Below, in pieces: positions 1 to 5,780 of a stretch of 6,014 nucleotides of DNA (positions within the stretch are counted from its first letter, which is position 1; each line of letters starts with the position of its first letter). The DNA is from UBA6164 sp964527325 (GTDB taxonomy: Bacteria > Patescibacteriota > Gracilibacteria > BD1-5 > UBA6164), in contig CAZGNU010000076.1 in assembly GCA_964527325.1 (NCBI GenBank), positions 1 to 6,014 of the forward strand, in the 5' to 3' direction. The notes below the pieces were generated by a model. It was not told the origin of the DNA. It was given only the letters and a program-made list of their open reading frames with translations, and did no database searches. The translations under genes were made by a program, and so were the position numbers.

Positions 1-192
1 ATATGTATTAAAAATCGTAACAAACGTAACAGCTTCTGGCCATTTTAATATACTTCTATTCTTTTCTAACTGGATTAATGTTTTTTTACTAACCCCTATT
101 GTAAGAGCCATTTCTTCAAGAGTCATACCAATATCTTTTCGTATCAATTCAAGTTTTTCTTGAACAATCCTACAAAACTCAATTTTATTCAT
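1..192 (-). CDS. XRE-family helix-turn-helix regulator, N-terminal part (runs off the left edge)
   Basis: This is an open frame of 64 codons, reading from an ATG at 190-192 to the left edge with no stop; its C-terminus lies outside the window. The start is supported by an AGGAG at 201-205, 8 nt upstream, and by a near-consensus promoter further up. Residues about 22-46 form a Cro/C1-type helix-turn-helix: GMTLEEMALTIGVS, then KKTLIQLEKNR, with the usual Gly-Val-Ser turn and the Leu-Glu at the end of the recognition helix. The following LKWPEAV segment is also seen in small XRE regulators. It is probably a short cytoplasmic DNA-binding protein of around 70-110 residues. The two identical dyads over its own promoter suggest that it represses itself, which is inference. 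Its other targets, and any partner gene to the left, cannot be seen. Confidence 0.82.
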   Translation of the reverse strand, partial: MNKIEFCRIVQEKLELIRKDIGMTLEEMALTIGVSKKTLIQLEKNRSILKWPEAVTFVTIFNTY

Positions 193-200
193 TATACTCA

Positions 201-205
201 CTCCT
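201..205 (-). promoter_or_regulatory. Shine-Dalgarno of the XRE gene
   Basis: AGGAG on the minus strand sits 8 nt before the ATG at 190-192. It fixes the start of the edge-truncated regulator. Confidence 0.75.
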
Positions 206-211
206 ATCAAA

Positions 212-245
212 AGTGTAATTTTACACCATAGTGTAATTTTACACC
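212..245 (-). repeat. Tandem operator-like repeat, two identical 16-bp copies
   Basis: The plus-strand 16-mer AGTGTAATTTTACACC occurs at 212-227 and again, without a mismatch, at 230-245, giving an 18-bp period. Each copy contains the dyad GTGTAA-N2-TTACAC (213-226 and 231-244). The right copy contains the whole predicted -10 hexamer of the XRE gene. The left copy begins just after the predicted transcription start. This is the geometry of a repressor site, most simply for the XRE protein encoded immediately downstream. Binding by a different regulator cannot be excluded. Confidence 0.75.
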
Positions 246-264
246 TTTTTTTGGATTCTGTCAA
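236..264 (-). promoter_or_regulatory. Sigma-A-type promoter of the XRE gene
   Basis: On the minus strand, a perfect -35 TTGACA (259-264) is followed by a 17-bp spacer and a -10 TAAAAT (236-241), 5 of 6 to consensus. Transcription would start near 229, leaving a leader of about 37 nt. The -10 lies inside the right copy of the tandem dyad. Confidence 0.8.
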
Positions 265-280
265 TAGTGATATGGGGTTA

Positions 281-305
281 TTAAAAAGACACTATAAATA
301 GTGCC
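281..305 (-). terminator. Rho-independent terminator of the ABC/GntR operon
   Basis: On the minus strand, GGCACTA-TTTA-TAGTGTC forms a 7-bp stem with one G-U pair and a 4-nt loop (288-305), followed by five U residues (283-287). The stem starts at the base directly after the GntR stop codon. The terminator separates this operon from the XRE promoter just downstream. Confidence 0.8.
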
Positions 306-680
306 TTAATCTTTGTATAATGTATGTATTAATTCAACGAGTTCTTCTTTGGTAACATTGTAATCTTTACAAAGTTCTACTGATTCCTTAATAAGTCCTT
401 TTATCGATTCGATTTTTTTCTTATTAAGAGTAGCTTTTGTATTTTTCTTAACATAGGATCCTTTTCCTTTTATTGTGTAAATGAATCCATTTCGTTCTAG
501 CATTTCCCAAGTCTTCTTTATTGTAATAATACTTACTCTTATTTCTTTTGCGATGGTTCTCATTGAAGGTAATGCATCATCTGACTTTAAATCTCCATTG
601 ATAATTTGCGATGATATTTGATCGTATAATTGTTGGTATATTGGTGTTTGTGATGTAGTCCTAACAACGATATTTTTCAT
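306..680 (-). CDS. GntR-family transcriptional repressor, YtrA-like subfamily
   Basis: This 124-residue protein is the usual length for the short YtrA branch of GntR, which has a winged HTH and a brief helical tail but no large effector domain. The N-terminal domain (about 10-78) shows the family pattern: PIYQQLYDQI in helix 1, LPSMRTIAKEI (37-47), the recognition helix region VSIITIKKTWEMLERNG (49-65), and the wing GKGSYV (72-77). Residues about 80-124 are Lys/Glu-rich and probably helical, used for dimerisation. The start overlaps the permease stop as ATGA. No strong Shine-Dalgarno is obvious, since the nearest purine run AAAGG is about 14 nt away, so translation is probably coupled. YtrA-like proteins typically repress their own ABC transporter operon and are released by cell-wall-active agents. 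Here the likely site is the dyad at 2170-2194. The gene is last in its operon, whereas it is often first. The family call is secure; the inducer is unknown. Confidence 0.9.
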   Translation of the reverse strand: MKNIVVRTTSQTPIYQQLYDQISSQIINGDLKSDDALPSMRTIAKEIRVSIITIKKTWEMLERNGFIYTIKGKGSYVKKNTKATLNKKKIESIKGLIKESVELCKDYNVTKEELVELIHTLYKD

Positions 681-1315
681 CGATCGATTTTTTCATACCT
701 TTTAATTGATATTTGAATTGCGATAACTGTTAACATTATTCCTACTAATACCCCAACAAATAAACTTATTAACTGTGTTTGTGTTTCTCCTTCTAATAAT
801 GTACTCATAAACTCATATTTAATTACTCCATACTCAATGATTGCAGCGAAGATTAATGTAGTTACTGTCCCTGTAATTAGTGGTCTTCCGAAGAAATAAC
901 CTGTTTTAAAGTAGTACGGTAAAAAGCTAATATTGAATATTCCATACATTGCAAATCCTACTGCGAATAATCCATAACTTGGATCTAAAGAGAAGTTCCA
1001 AATTCCGTATAGTCGGTTGTTGATAACTGCAAAAATTACTGCGAATATAATATGTGTTAACTCAAGTGCTACTAATGCAAGTGCTTTTGATTTCACAATG
1101 TCTTTTCTAAGTACTGGAAGCATTGCTATAAAATTATAATCCTCATTTGATAAATAGGATGAGTACACTTGTGGTACTGTAATCCAAAACAGATACATAA
1201 ACACTATTGTGTAAAACCACTGTGGGATAAAGAACAATACTGCTAATAAAAGTGGTAGAAAGAAAAAGAAACTGTGAATTGAAAGTTTTAATTCTTTATA
1301 TAATAAATTTTTCAT
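677..1315 (-). CDS. ABC-2-type transporter permease, six predicted membrane segments
   Basis: This is a 212-residue hydrophobic protein with predicted membrane segments near 16-30, 34-54, 79-98, 114-134, 146-165 and 182-204, and a basic C-terminus (KRYEK). The cytoplasmic stretch MLPVLRKDIVKSKAL (65-79) matches the P-x-x-R-x-x-I-V-x-x-K pattern common between helices 2 and 3 of small ABC-2 permeases (ABC2_membrane_5-like), which pair with YtrB/BcrA-like ATPases. The start is fixed by GGAGG (1323-1327) 7 nt upstream and by the TAATG overlap with the ATPase stop. It overlaps the GntR gene by 4 nt. It would form the membrane part of an exporter with the ATPase encoded upstream, probably as a homodimer because only one permease gene is present. 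The substrate cannot be read from the sequence; drug, peptide or lipid export is inferred from the GntR context. Confidence 0.85.
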   Translation of the reverse strand: MKNLLYKELKLSIHSFFFFLPLLLAVLFFIPQWFYTIVFMYLFWITVPQVYSSYLSNEDYNFIAMLPVLRKDIVKSKALALVALELTHIIFAVIFAVINNRLYGIWNFSLDPSYGLFAVGFAMYGIFNISFLPYYFKTGYFFGRPLITGTVTTLIFAAIIEYGVIKYEFMSTLLEGETQTQLISLFVGVLVGIMLTVIAIQISIKRYEKIDR

Positions 1316-2157
1316 TATCTTTCCTCCTTTTGTGCATGGTATATCATGATTTCATCTAAAGATGGTTGTCCTATATTAATCGGTAATCCCTTAGATTTAC
1401 TTGTTTCTATTAAACCATTAAATCCAAGTGAATTTGACTTATATGAAACAAGTTTGTTCTTTACTTTTTCTAGTTGATCATTCGTACCATTTACAACTCT
1501 GTATTTATCGATTAAGTCATCTTTAGAACAACTTTCGATAATTGAACCTTTTTGTATGAATGTTACATAATCAGCACATTTTTCTAAATCGCTTGTAATG
1601 TGAGTTGAGAATAAAATACTAACTTCTCCTTCTTCTATAATTGATTGGAATACTTCTAATAATCCATCTCGTGCAACTGGGTCTAAACCACTTGTTGGTT
1701 CATCCAAAATTAATAATTCTGCATGATGTGATAACGCTAATGAGATTAAGAATTTTAATTTCATACCTTTACTTAACTCATCTACTCTTTTATTAGGATC
1801 TAAATTAAATTTCTTTAATAGGTCTTCATAAACTTCATTGTCCCATTTATCATAAAATCGTTTATATACATTTGTGATTTCTTTGATTCTACGTTTTGGA
1901 TAAAATACATCTCCAGACACATATCCTATTCTTTTTTTAATTTCTAACTCATCTTTATCAATATCTAACCCAAGAATAGACACACTACCACTTTCTCTGT
2001 TCACTATATTTAATATAGATTTTATGGTTGTAGTTTTTCCTGCGCCATTCTCACCTATAAACCCCATAATATATCCTTTTGGGATTTCAAAACTTACATT
2101 ATCTAATGTGAATGATTCATATTTTTTTGTTACATTTTTTATTTCTAAGCTATTCAT
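1315..2157 (-). CDS. ABC transporter ATP-binding protein (YtrB/BcrA-like)
   Basis: This is a 280-residue ATPase. Visible motifs are Walker A GENGAGKTT (35-43), signature LSKGMKLK (128-135), Walker B LLILDEP (148-154), D-loop SGLDP (156-160) and the switch His in STHIT (H186). The segment where the Q-loop Gln normally lies reads IGYVSGDVFYP (77-87), with no Gln. From memory, this is common in the GntR-linked ABC-2 subgroup and does not by itself mean inactivity. The stretch FYDKWD (101-106) also fits that subgroup. The C-terminal 60 residues are a divergent subgroup-specific tail. I start it at 2157 because GGAGG lies 7 nt upstream. A longer frame opens at 2187, but it has no such site and begins at about the predicted transcription start, inside the operator. 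It powers export through the adjacent permease, with which it overlaps by 1 nt. Confidence 0.92.
   Translation of the reverse strand: MNSLEIKNVTKKYESFTLDNVSFEIPKGYIMGFIGENGAGKTTTIKSILNIVNRESGSVSILGLDIDKDELEIKKRIGYVSGDVFYPKRRIKEITNVYKRFYDKWDNEVYEDLLKKFNLDPNKRVDELSKGMKLKFLISLALSHHAELLILDEPTSGLDPVARDGLLEVFQSIIEEGEVSILFSTHITSDLEKCADYVTFIQKGSIIESCSKDDLIDKYRVVNGTNDQLEKVKNKLVSYKSNSLGFNGLIETSKSKGLPINIGQPSLDEIMIYHAQKEER
1323..1327 (-). promoter_or_regulatory. Shine-Dalgarno of the permease, inside the ATPase coding end
   Basis: The minus strand reads AAAGGAGGAAAGATAATG. The GGAGG is 7 nt before the permease ATG and also encodes part of the ATPase C-terminus (KEER). Together with the 1-nt stop/start overlap it couples the two genes. 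Confidence 0.75.
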
Positions 2158-2164
2158 ACTGACA

Positions 2165-2169
2165 CCTCC
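2165..2169 (-). promoter_or_regulatory. Shine-Dalgarno that fixes the ATPase start
   Basis: GGAGG on the minus strand lies 7 nt before the ATG at 2155-2157. It directly abuts the dyad at 2170-2194. It rules in favour of the 280-residue product over the 290-residue frame beginning at 2187. Confidence 0.82.
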
Positions 2170-2194
2170 ACTGTGTATATCGTACATACACAGT
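2170..2194 (-). promoter_or_regulatory. Operator-like dyad at the ABC/GntR operon start
   Basis: A perfect inverted repeat, ACTGTGTAT-N7-ATACACAGT, has 9-bp arms and spans 25 bp. It overlaps the last three bases of the -10 and covers the predicted start site and leader. The GTGTA/TACAC half-sites resemble those I recall for YtrA-type GntR repressors, although the spacing differs from the B. subtilis YtrA site. Binding by the GntR protein of the same operon is the simplest reading. Confidence 0.72.
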
Positions 2195-2221
2195 ATACAC
2201 TCGATGTTTTTTATTTGTCAA
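2192..2221 (-). promoter_or_regulatory. Promoter of the ABC/GntR operon
   Basis: On the minus strand, a perfect -35 TTGACA (2216-2221) is followed by an 18-bp spacer and a -10 TATACT (2192-2197), 5 of 6 to consensus. The start site would be near 2185, giving a leader of about 28 nt before the ATG at 2157. Confidence 0.78.
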
Positions 2222-2250
2222 GAAATAAAGCATAATATTATAAAATTAAT

Positions 2251-2275
2251 TTTCTCATGATTACATCATGAGGAA
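2251..2275. repeat. Inverted repeat upstream of the ABC operon promoter
   Basis: The arms CTCATGA (2254-2260) and TCATGAG (2266-2272) flank TTACA. Adding a T-G and two T-A pairs gives a 10-bp stem over 2251-2275. No long T run follows on either strand, so it is not a convincing terminator. It sits about 30 bp upstream of the -35 and just beyond the preceding operon's terminator. It could be a regulator site or a second 3' hairpin. Confidence 0.5.
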
Positions 2276-2280
2276 TTCAG

Positions 2281-2312
2281 AAAAAAAAACACCTACTTGC
2301 GTAAGTGTTTTT
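2281..2312 (-). terminator. Rho-independent terminator of the protease/lipoprotein operon
   Basis: The minus-strand RNA folds as ACACUUAC-GCAA-GUAGGUGU, an 8-bp stem with one U-G pair and a GNRA-type tetraloop, followed by nine U residues (2281-2289). An A run before the stem can extend the pairing. The complementary strand has a C-A mismatch at the wobble position, so the minus direction is favoured. It begins within 4 nt of the lipoprotein stop codon. Confidence 0.9.
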
Positions 2313-2315
2313 GTT

Positions 2316-2822
2316 TTATTCAAATACTGAAACTGTTCTTGTAATGATTGCTTGATTGTTGCTTTCGTCTGTTACTACATATTCAACTTCGTATACTCCA
2401 ACTGTATCAAGTAATATGTTTGAATTAACTTGTATGGTTGGTGATTGATCGTAGTTGTCTGTTACTGTTACTCCTGAATCTGTCCATGTTGTATTTATTT
2501 GAACATGATCAACTCCTATGTTTAATGTTACACTTGGTGCTGTTTGGTCTGTTACAAATACCATTCTTTGACAAGTATATAATTCGTTTCTAACTTCTTT
2601 TTCATACGTTATTATATATTGTCCAACAGTGTCAGCATCAAGATTGTTTTCTACAAGTTCCATTTCATATGAGTCGCCTTTAAATAATAATGTGCAGCCT
2701 TTTACTTCATACTCTGAGTATACTTCAATCGTGTCTACTGATTCTTCTAATTCAAATGAATATTTACCTGAACAACTTGTCAGTGTAAGAAGAAATAGTA
2801 AGCTTATTATAATCTTTTTCAT
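2316..2822 (-). CDS. Lipoprotein with a Cys-containing domain and a DUF5011/Ig-like domain
   Basis: This is a 168-residue lipoprotein. A short signal peptide (MKKIIISLLFLLTLTSC) ends in a lipobox L14-T-S-C17, so the mature protein should be anchored to the outer face of the membrane by C17. Residues about 22-91 form a divergent beta-rich domain with C43 and C84, the only other cysteines, which may form a disulfide. Residues 92-168 form a DUF5011-type Ig-like module: DQTAPSVTLN opening, TWTDSGV and VTDNYD in the middle, GVYEVEYVVTDESNN near the end. The start overlaps the protease stop as ATGA, with an AGGAGA 9 nt upstream inside the protease's last codons, so the pair is translationally coupled. 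The Ig module is close to the last one in the protease (TAPxVTxN, TWxDxGV, DN, GxY, YxVxDxS). A partner, tether or regulator of the protease is inferred; nothing shows which. Confidence 0.85.
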   Translation of the reverse strand: MKKIIISLLFLLTLTSCSGKYSFELEESVDTIEVYSEYEVKGCTLLFKGDSYEMELVENNLDADTVGQYIITYEKEVRNELYTCQRMVFVTDQTAPSVTLNIGVDHVQINTTWTDSGVTVTDNYDQSPTIQVNSNILLDTVGVYEVEYVVTDESNNQAIITRTVSVFE

Positions 2823-5671
2823 ACGTAATCTCTCCTTTTTTCTACAATTGCATATATGTCTAATGGTATGCTTGGATCATATACATAGATATATTGTGAA
2901 TACGTGATTTGTTGTTCACCTAATGTGTAACTATATACTACTTCTAGAATTCTTGCTTCTGTGCTATCTATATTTGATGCATCAAAGTCCATCATTTGTC
3001 CATTGACATAACAGTCACCTATATTTATTGGATCATCTATTGTTTGAGATGAGTTAAATGGATCACATGTTATTTCATATGATTCATTTACTGGTTTCAC
3101 TGTGACGATTCTTATAAATGTTGTAGTGTTTCCTGATGTATCTGATACTTCATATGTGATTATGTAATTACCAGGTTTAGTTGTATCTACTTCACCTGTG
3201 ACTACTAAATCCATTGTTTCTGAGAAATTATCTATGTAGTTCACACCATTATCTATCCAAGTTTCACCTACATAAATAGTATCCATATTTGGATTAAATG
3301 TTACGGTTGGTGCTTGTGTGTCTACTACTTTTATTGTTCTAAAAATAAGTTTTTGATTCCCTGATGAATCGGTTACTACATATGTAATGAATGATGTGTT
3401 AATAGTATCTGTTACTACTGAACCTCTTATTTCTACTGTAATATCTTCTTCAATATCATAGTTATCACTAAATTCGATATAAGGGTCTATGAACTCAGTT
3501 CCTACCTCAAGAATCATTAAGTTATCACCAATTAGTGAAACCGTTGGTGCTTCTGTATCAACTACATATACTAATCTCGTTTTTGTCAGTATTACTGTGT
3601 TTGTTGAATCTAGTAAGTTATATGTTACTTCATATTGTCCTAATAACTCATCATTTACTGTTGAGATTGTTTCAATTGTATAACCGGTTGTATCTTCCCC
3701 TTTTACAGTTGCTCCTTCATCGATGTATTCTGAACCTACTTCGTGGTTTATTAACATTTCACCTTGAACATCAATACCTACAAATCCTTCTGCTTCTATT
3801 TCAACTGCGAAACCAAACATGTCATCAACATATGGATCGCTATCTAATGTTATGAATAAATATTCATTATTAAATTCAAGTAATAAGCTTTGTAGTTCTG
3901 TCCCTGTATATGTTGTTGTGTTTGTTCCATCAAACACATGGACATAATCATAATCATCTTCTAACTCACTTAGTTCATCGAAAATCACATCATAAATCAT
4001 TGAGCTGTTGAACTCTAGATACCATGTGATGTCTTTTAGATTACCATATGGTTCGTGATCACTTTCGATTACTTCTGTGAATGTAAATGTATCTTTTATT
4101 TCGTATAAGAATTCACCGTCTTCATAAATCGCTGCGATTACTACATTTGAATCCGCAGTGATCTGAATATCTTCACCATTATATAGTGTAGAGGATGTTG
4201 TTGGTGATTCACCGTTTAATGTGTAATATGCGTCATAGTTTTCTGGTAAGTTATCAATATTAACTGTATAGTTCATTAAATCTGAATCAAATAAAACTAG
4301 ATCTCTATATCGGAAATCATGATCGTTTGTATTCACATTAATTGATGGTGTGAATTCAACATCAAATGTGATATATCCATCATGTTCTATAACATTGTCT
4401 ATTTTTAAATCAATTATTTTACCATAGCTACTAAACATTGCCGTACTTGTCCCAATACCCATTTCAGTAATAGCATTGTCTTGTGTAATTGCCGCAAACT
4501 CAGGTGATCCATTACTGTCTTCTGATACGTCAATCACAACGATTGGTTCTTCTGTATCATCCATAAAAGGTCTGAATACAAATACTTCATCTGCCGCATG
4601 TCCTGCGTCATTAAAAGAACCTGATTCGTTTCCTTCAATTGAGGTGTTTACTCTATAAACGATTAACCCTGAATCTGTTAATTGGTTTTCATATAATCCG
4701 TCATTATCTCTATACTCTATATAAACCCATTCATTTTCAATTCCTGTGAATATTTTATATAAATTATTTGGACTATCTTGAAGAGGATATAATGTATATG
4801 AACCTGTTTCTGTGATTTCATCTACAGTATCTATCCATCCACCATATTTATATTTCATATATCCTAACATGTGTGAAGGATAATGGCTTGAATTATCCAT
4901 TAATCCCCAGTTACCTACTGGGTTAATATTTTGAAATAATTCATAATGATATAAATCTGGTGCTCCAATCAAGTGGAATGTTTCATGTGCTAACACACCT
5001 ACATCTACTCGCACTTCATACCCTCTATTATTACCTAGTAATTCAAACGTGTACGTATATGCATATACACCATTTATCATAGGTGCATCATCTGCGAACC
5101 CTGTATCTGTGGCATATGTATACAGTTCCCATTTATGTGGCCATAATACAGAGTTCCAACCTGTATCTTCTCCACTAATCATAAATGTTATACTATCAAT
5201 TTCTGAATCGTTATTTACATCTAGATCTAGTGTATCTGGAACTAGATTGTTCTCATCAATATAATCTACAGCTCTCTTTAGTAAATTATGCTCTCGTTCA
5301 GTTGAATTCGCATCAGTTGCTCCATTTGTGTTTGAATCAGCATCATACGGTTCATAATATGAACGTGGATAAATATCCGTGTAATAAATAACATTTGTTT
5401 CATCTGAAACCAAGTAACTATCTATTGTTAATTGGTCGTAAGAGGCTTCTAAATAATAGTCTCTTAAACTCATCATATCTACACCATTGAACATATCTTC
5501 ATATTCTTGCAATGTAAATGGTGCTTGGTAATCTTCTTCATCACTAAAACGTATAAAAATTACTATGTTTTCAAAGTTGTCTTGGCCTACTAATGAATCC
5601 CCAGAAACAACAACAGAGCTAACAAATAAAAATAATGGTAATAGTGATAATACTACTAGTACTTTTTTCAT
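2819..5671 (-). CDS. Secreted M6-type zinc metalloprotease with CUB-like and DUF5011-like modules
   Basis: This is a 950-residue exported protease. It opens with a signal peptide (about 1-24; K2-K3, then LVVLSLLPLFLFVSSVVV). The M6 (immune inhibitor A-like) catalytic domain covers about 30-440. It shows SLRDYYLEASYDQL (68-81), a calcium-loop-like DVNNDSEID (151-159), LWPHKW (176-181), the zinc motif HETFHLIGAPDLY (229-241; H229, E230, H233, D239) and a Met-turn NWGLMD (254-259). Next come a chitobiase-C-terminal-like module (about 465-532; YYTLNGESPTTSSTLYNG), a CUB-like module (about 540-627; WYLEFNSS, YDYVHVFDG, SDPYVDDMFGF), three DUF5011/Ig-like repeats (about 630-705, 706-785, 786-858) and a terminal domain containing C869 and C887, the only cysteines. 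There is no LPxTG motif or C-terminal membrane helix. Unlike InhA, there is almost no room for a propeptide. The start is supported by AGGAG 8 nt upstream. The class is confident; the module names are by eye. Confidence 0.9.
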   Translation of the reverse strand: MKKVLVVLSLLPLFLFVSSVVVSGDSLVGQDNFENIVIFIRFSDEEDYQAPFTLQEYEDMFNGVDMMSLRDYYLEASYDQLTIDSYLVSDETNVIYYTDIYPRSYYEPYDADSNTNGATDANSTEREHNLLKRAVDYIDENNLVPDTLDLDVNNDSEIDSITFMISGEDTGWNSVLWPHKWELYTYATDTGFADDAPMINGVYAYTYTFELLGNNRGYEVRVDVGVLAHETFHLIGAPDLYHYELFQNINPVGNWGLMDNSSHYPSHMLGYMKYKYGGWIDTVDEITETGSYTLYPLQDSPNNLYKIFTGIENEWVYIEYRDNDGLYENQLTDSGLIVYRVNTSIEGNESGSFNDAGHAADEVFVFRPFMDDTEEPIVVIDVSEDSNGSPEFAAITQDNAITEMGIGTSTAMFSSYGKIIDLKIDNVIEHDGYITFDVEFTPSINVNTNDHDFRYRDLVLFDSDLMNYTVNIDNLPENYDAYYTLNGESPTTSSTLYNGEDIQITADSNVVIAAIYEDGEFLYEIKDTFTFTEVIESDHEPYGNLKDITWYLEFNSSMIYDVIFDELSELEDDYDYVHVFDGTNTTTYTGTELQSLLLEFNNEYLFITLDSDPYVDDMFGFAVEIEAEGFVGIDVQGEMLINHEVGSEYIDEGATVKGEDTTGYTIETISTVNDELLGQYEVTYNLLDSTNTVILTKTRLVYVVDTEAPTVSLIGDNLMILEVGTEFIDPYIEFSDNYDIEEDITVEIRGSVVTDTINTSFITYVVTDSSGNQKLIFRTIKVVDTQAPTVTFNPNMDTIYVGETWIDNGVNYIDNFSETMDLVVTGEVDTTKPGNYIITYEVSDTSGNTTTFIRIVTVKPVNESYEITCDPFNSSQTIDDPINIGDCYVNGQMMDFDASNIDSTEARILEVVYSYTLGEQQITYSQYIYVYDPSIPLDIYAIVEKRRDYV
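2831..2836 (-). promoter_or_regulatory. Shine-Dalgarno of the lipoprotein, inside the protease coding end
   Basis: AGGAGA on the minus strand lies within the last codons of the protease (KRRDYV). Its GGAG core is 9-10 nt before the lipoprotein ATG at 2820-2822. With the ATGA overlap this supports coupled synthesis of the two proteins. Confidence 0.7.
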
Positions 5672-5679
5672 GTATCTCT

Positions 5680-5684
5680 CTCCT
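5680..5684 (-). promoter_or_regulatory. Shine-Dalgarno of the metalloprotease
   Basis: AGGAG on the minus strand lies 8 nt before the ATG at 5669-5671. It supports the chosen start directly before the signal peptide. Confidence 0.75.
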
Positions 5685-5745
5685 AAATCAAAATCTTAAT
5701 ACCCCATAGATTAATACATTTTTTATAATAATAACCTAACAATTA

Positions 5746-5751
5746 ATTATA
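5746..5751 (-). promoter_or_regulatory. Alternative -10 element for the protease operon
   Basis: The minus strand has a perfect TATAAT here. At 17 bp upstream the -35 position reads TATCTA, a poor match, and there is no TGn extension. In such AT-rich DNA it may be chance; it is listed as the second choice after 5809-5817. Confidence 0.3.
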
Positions 5752-5780
5752 ATTCATATTGGTAAAAATAGATACACTTT

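Noticed and set aside
2024..2260. Plus-strand open frame of 78 codons opposite the ATPase start
   Set aside because: It is antisense to Walker A of a clear ABC ATPase and to that operon's promoter, and has no recognisable domain; it is a shadow frame.
2819..2900. Sortase or membrane anchor at the protease C-terminus
   Set aside because: The protein ends in VEKRRDYV without an LPxTG-like motif or hydrophobic helix; the basic end reflects the overlapping ribosome site of the next gene.
2629..2907. Plus-strand open frame across the protease/lipoprotein junction
   Set aside because: It spans two coupled minus-strand genes and has no coding features of its own.
3090..3760. DNA-level tandem repeat or CRISPR-like array in the protease tail
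   Set aside because: The three Ig-like modules are diverged at the DNA level and lie in frame; there are no identical repeats with unique spacers.
3489..3855. Two overlapping plus-strand open frames, one very Leu-rich
   Set aside because: They are antisense to the protease's Ig-like repeats. The Leu-rich composition is the complement of Asp/Glu/Asn-rich codons, and there is no ribosome site or family resemblance.
4476..5391. Plus-strand open frames at 4476-4658, 5049-5264 and 5185-5391
   Set aside because: All are antisense to the M6 catalytic domain, whose motifs are intact on the minus strand; none shows a domain or a start signal.
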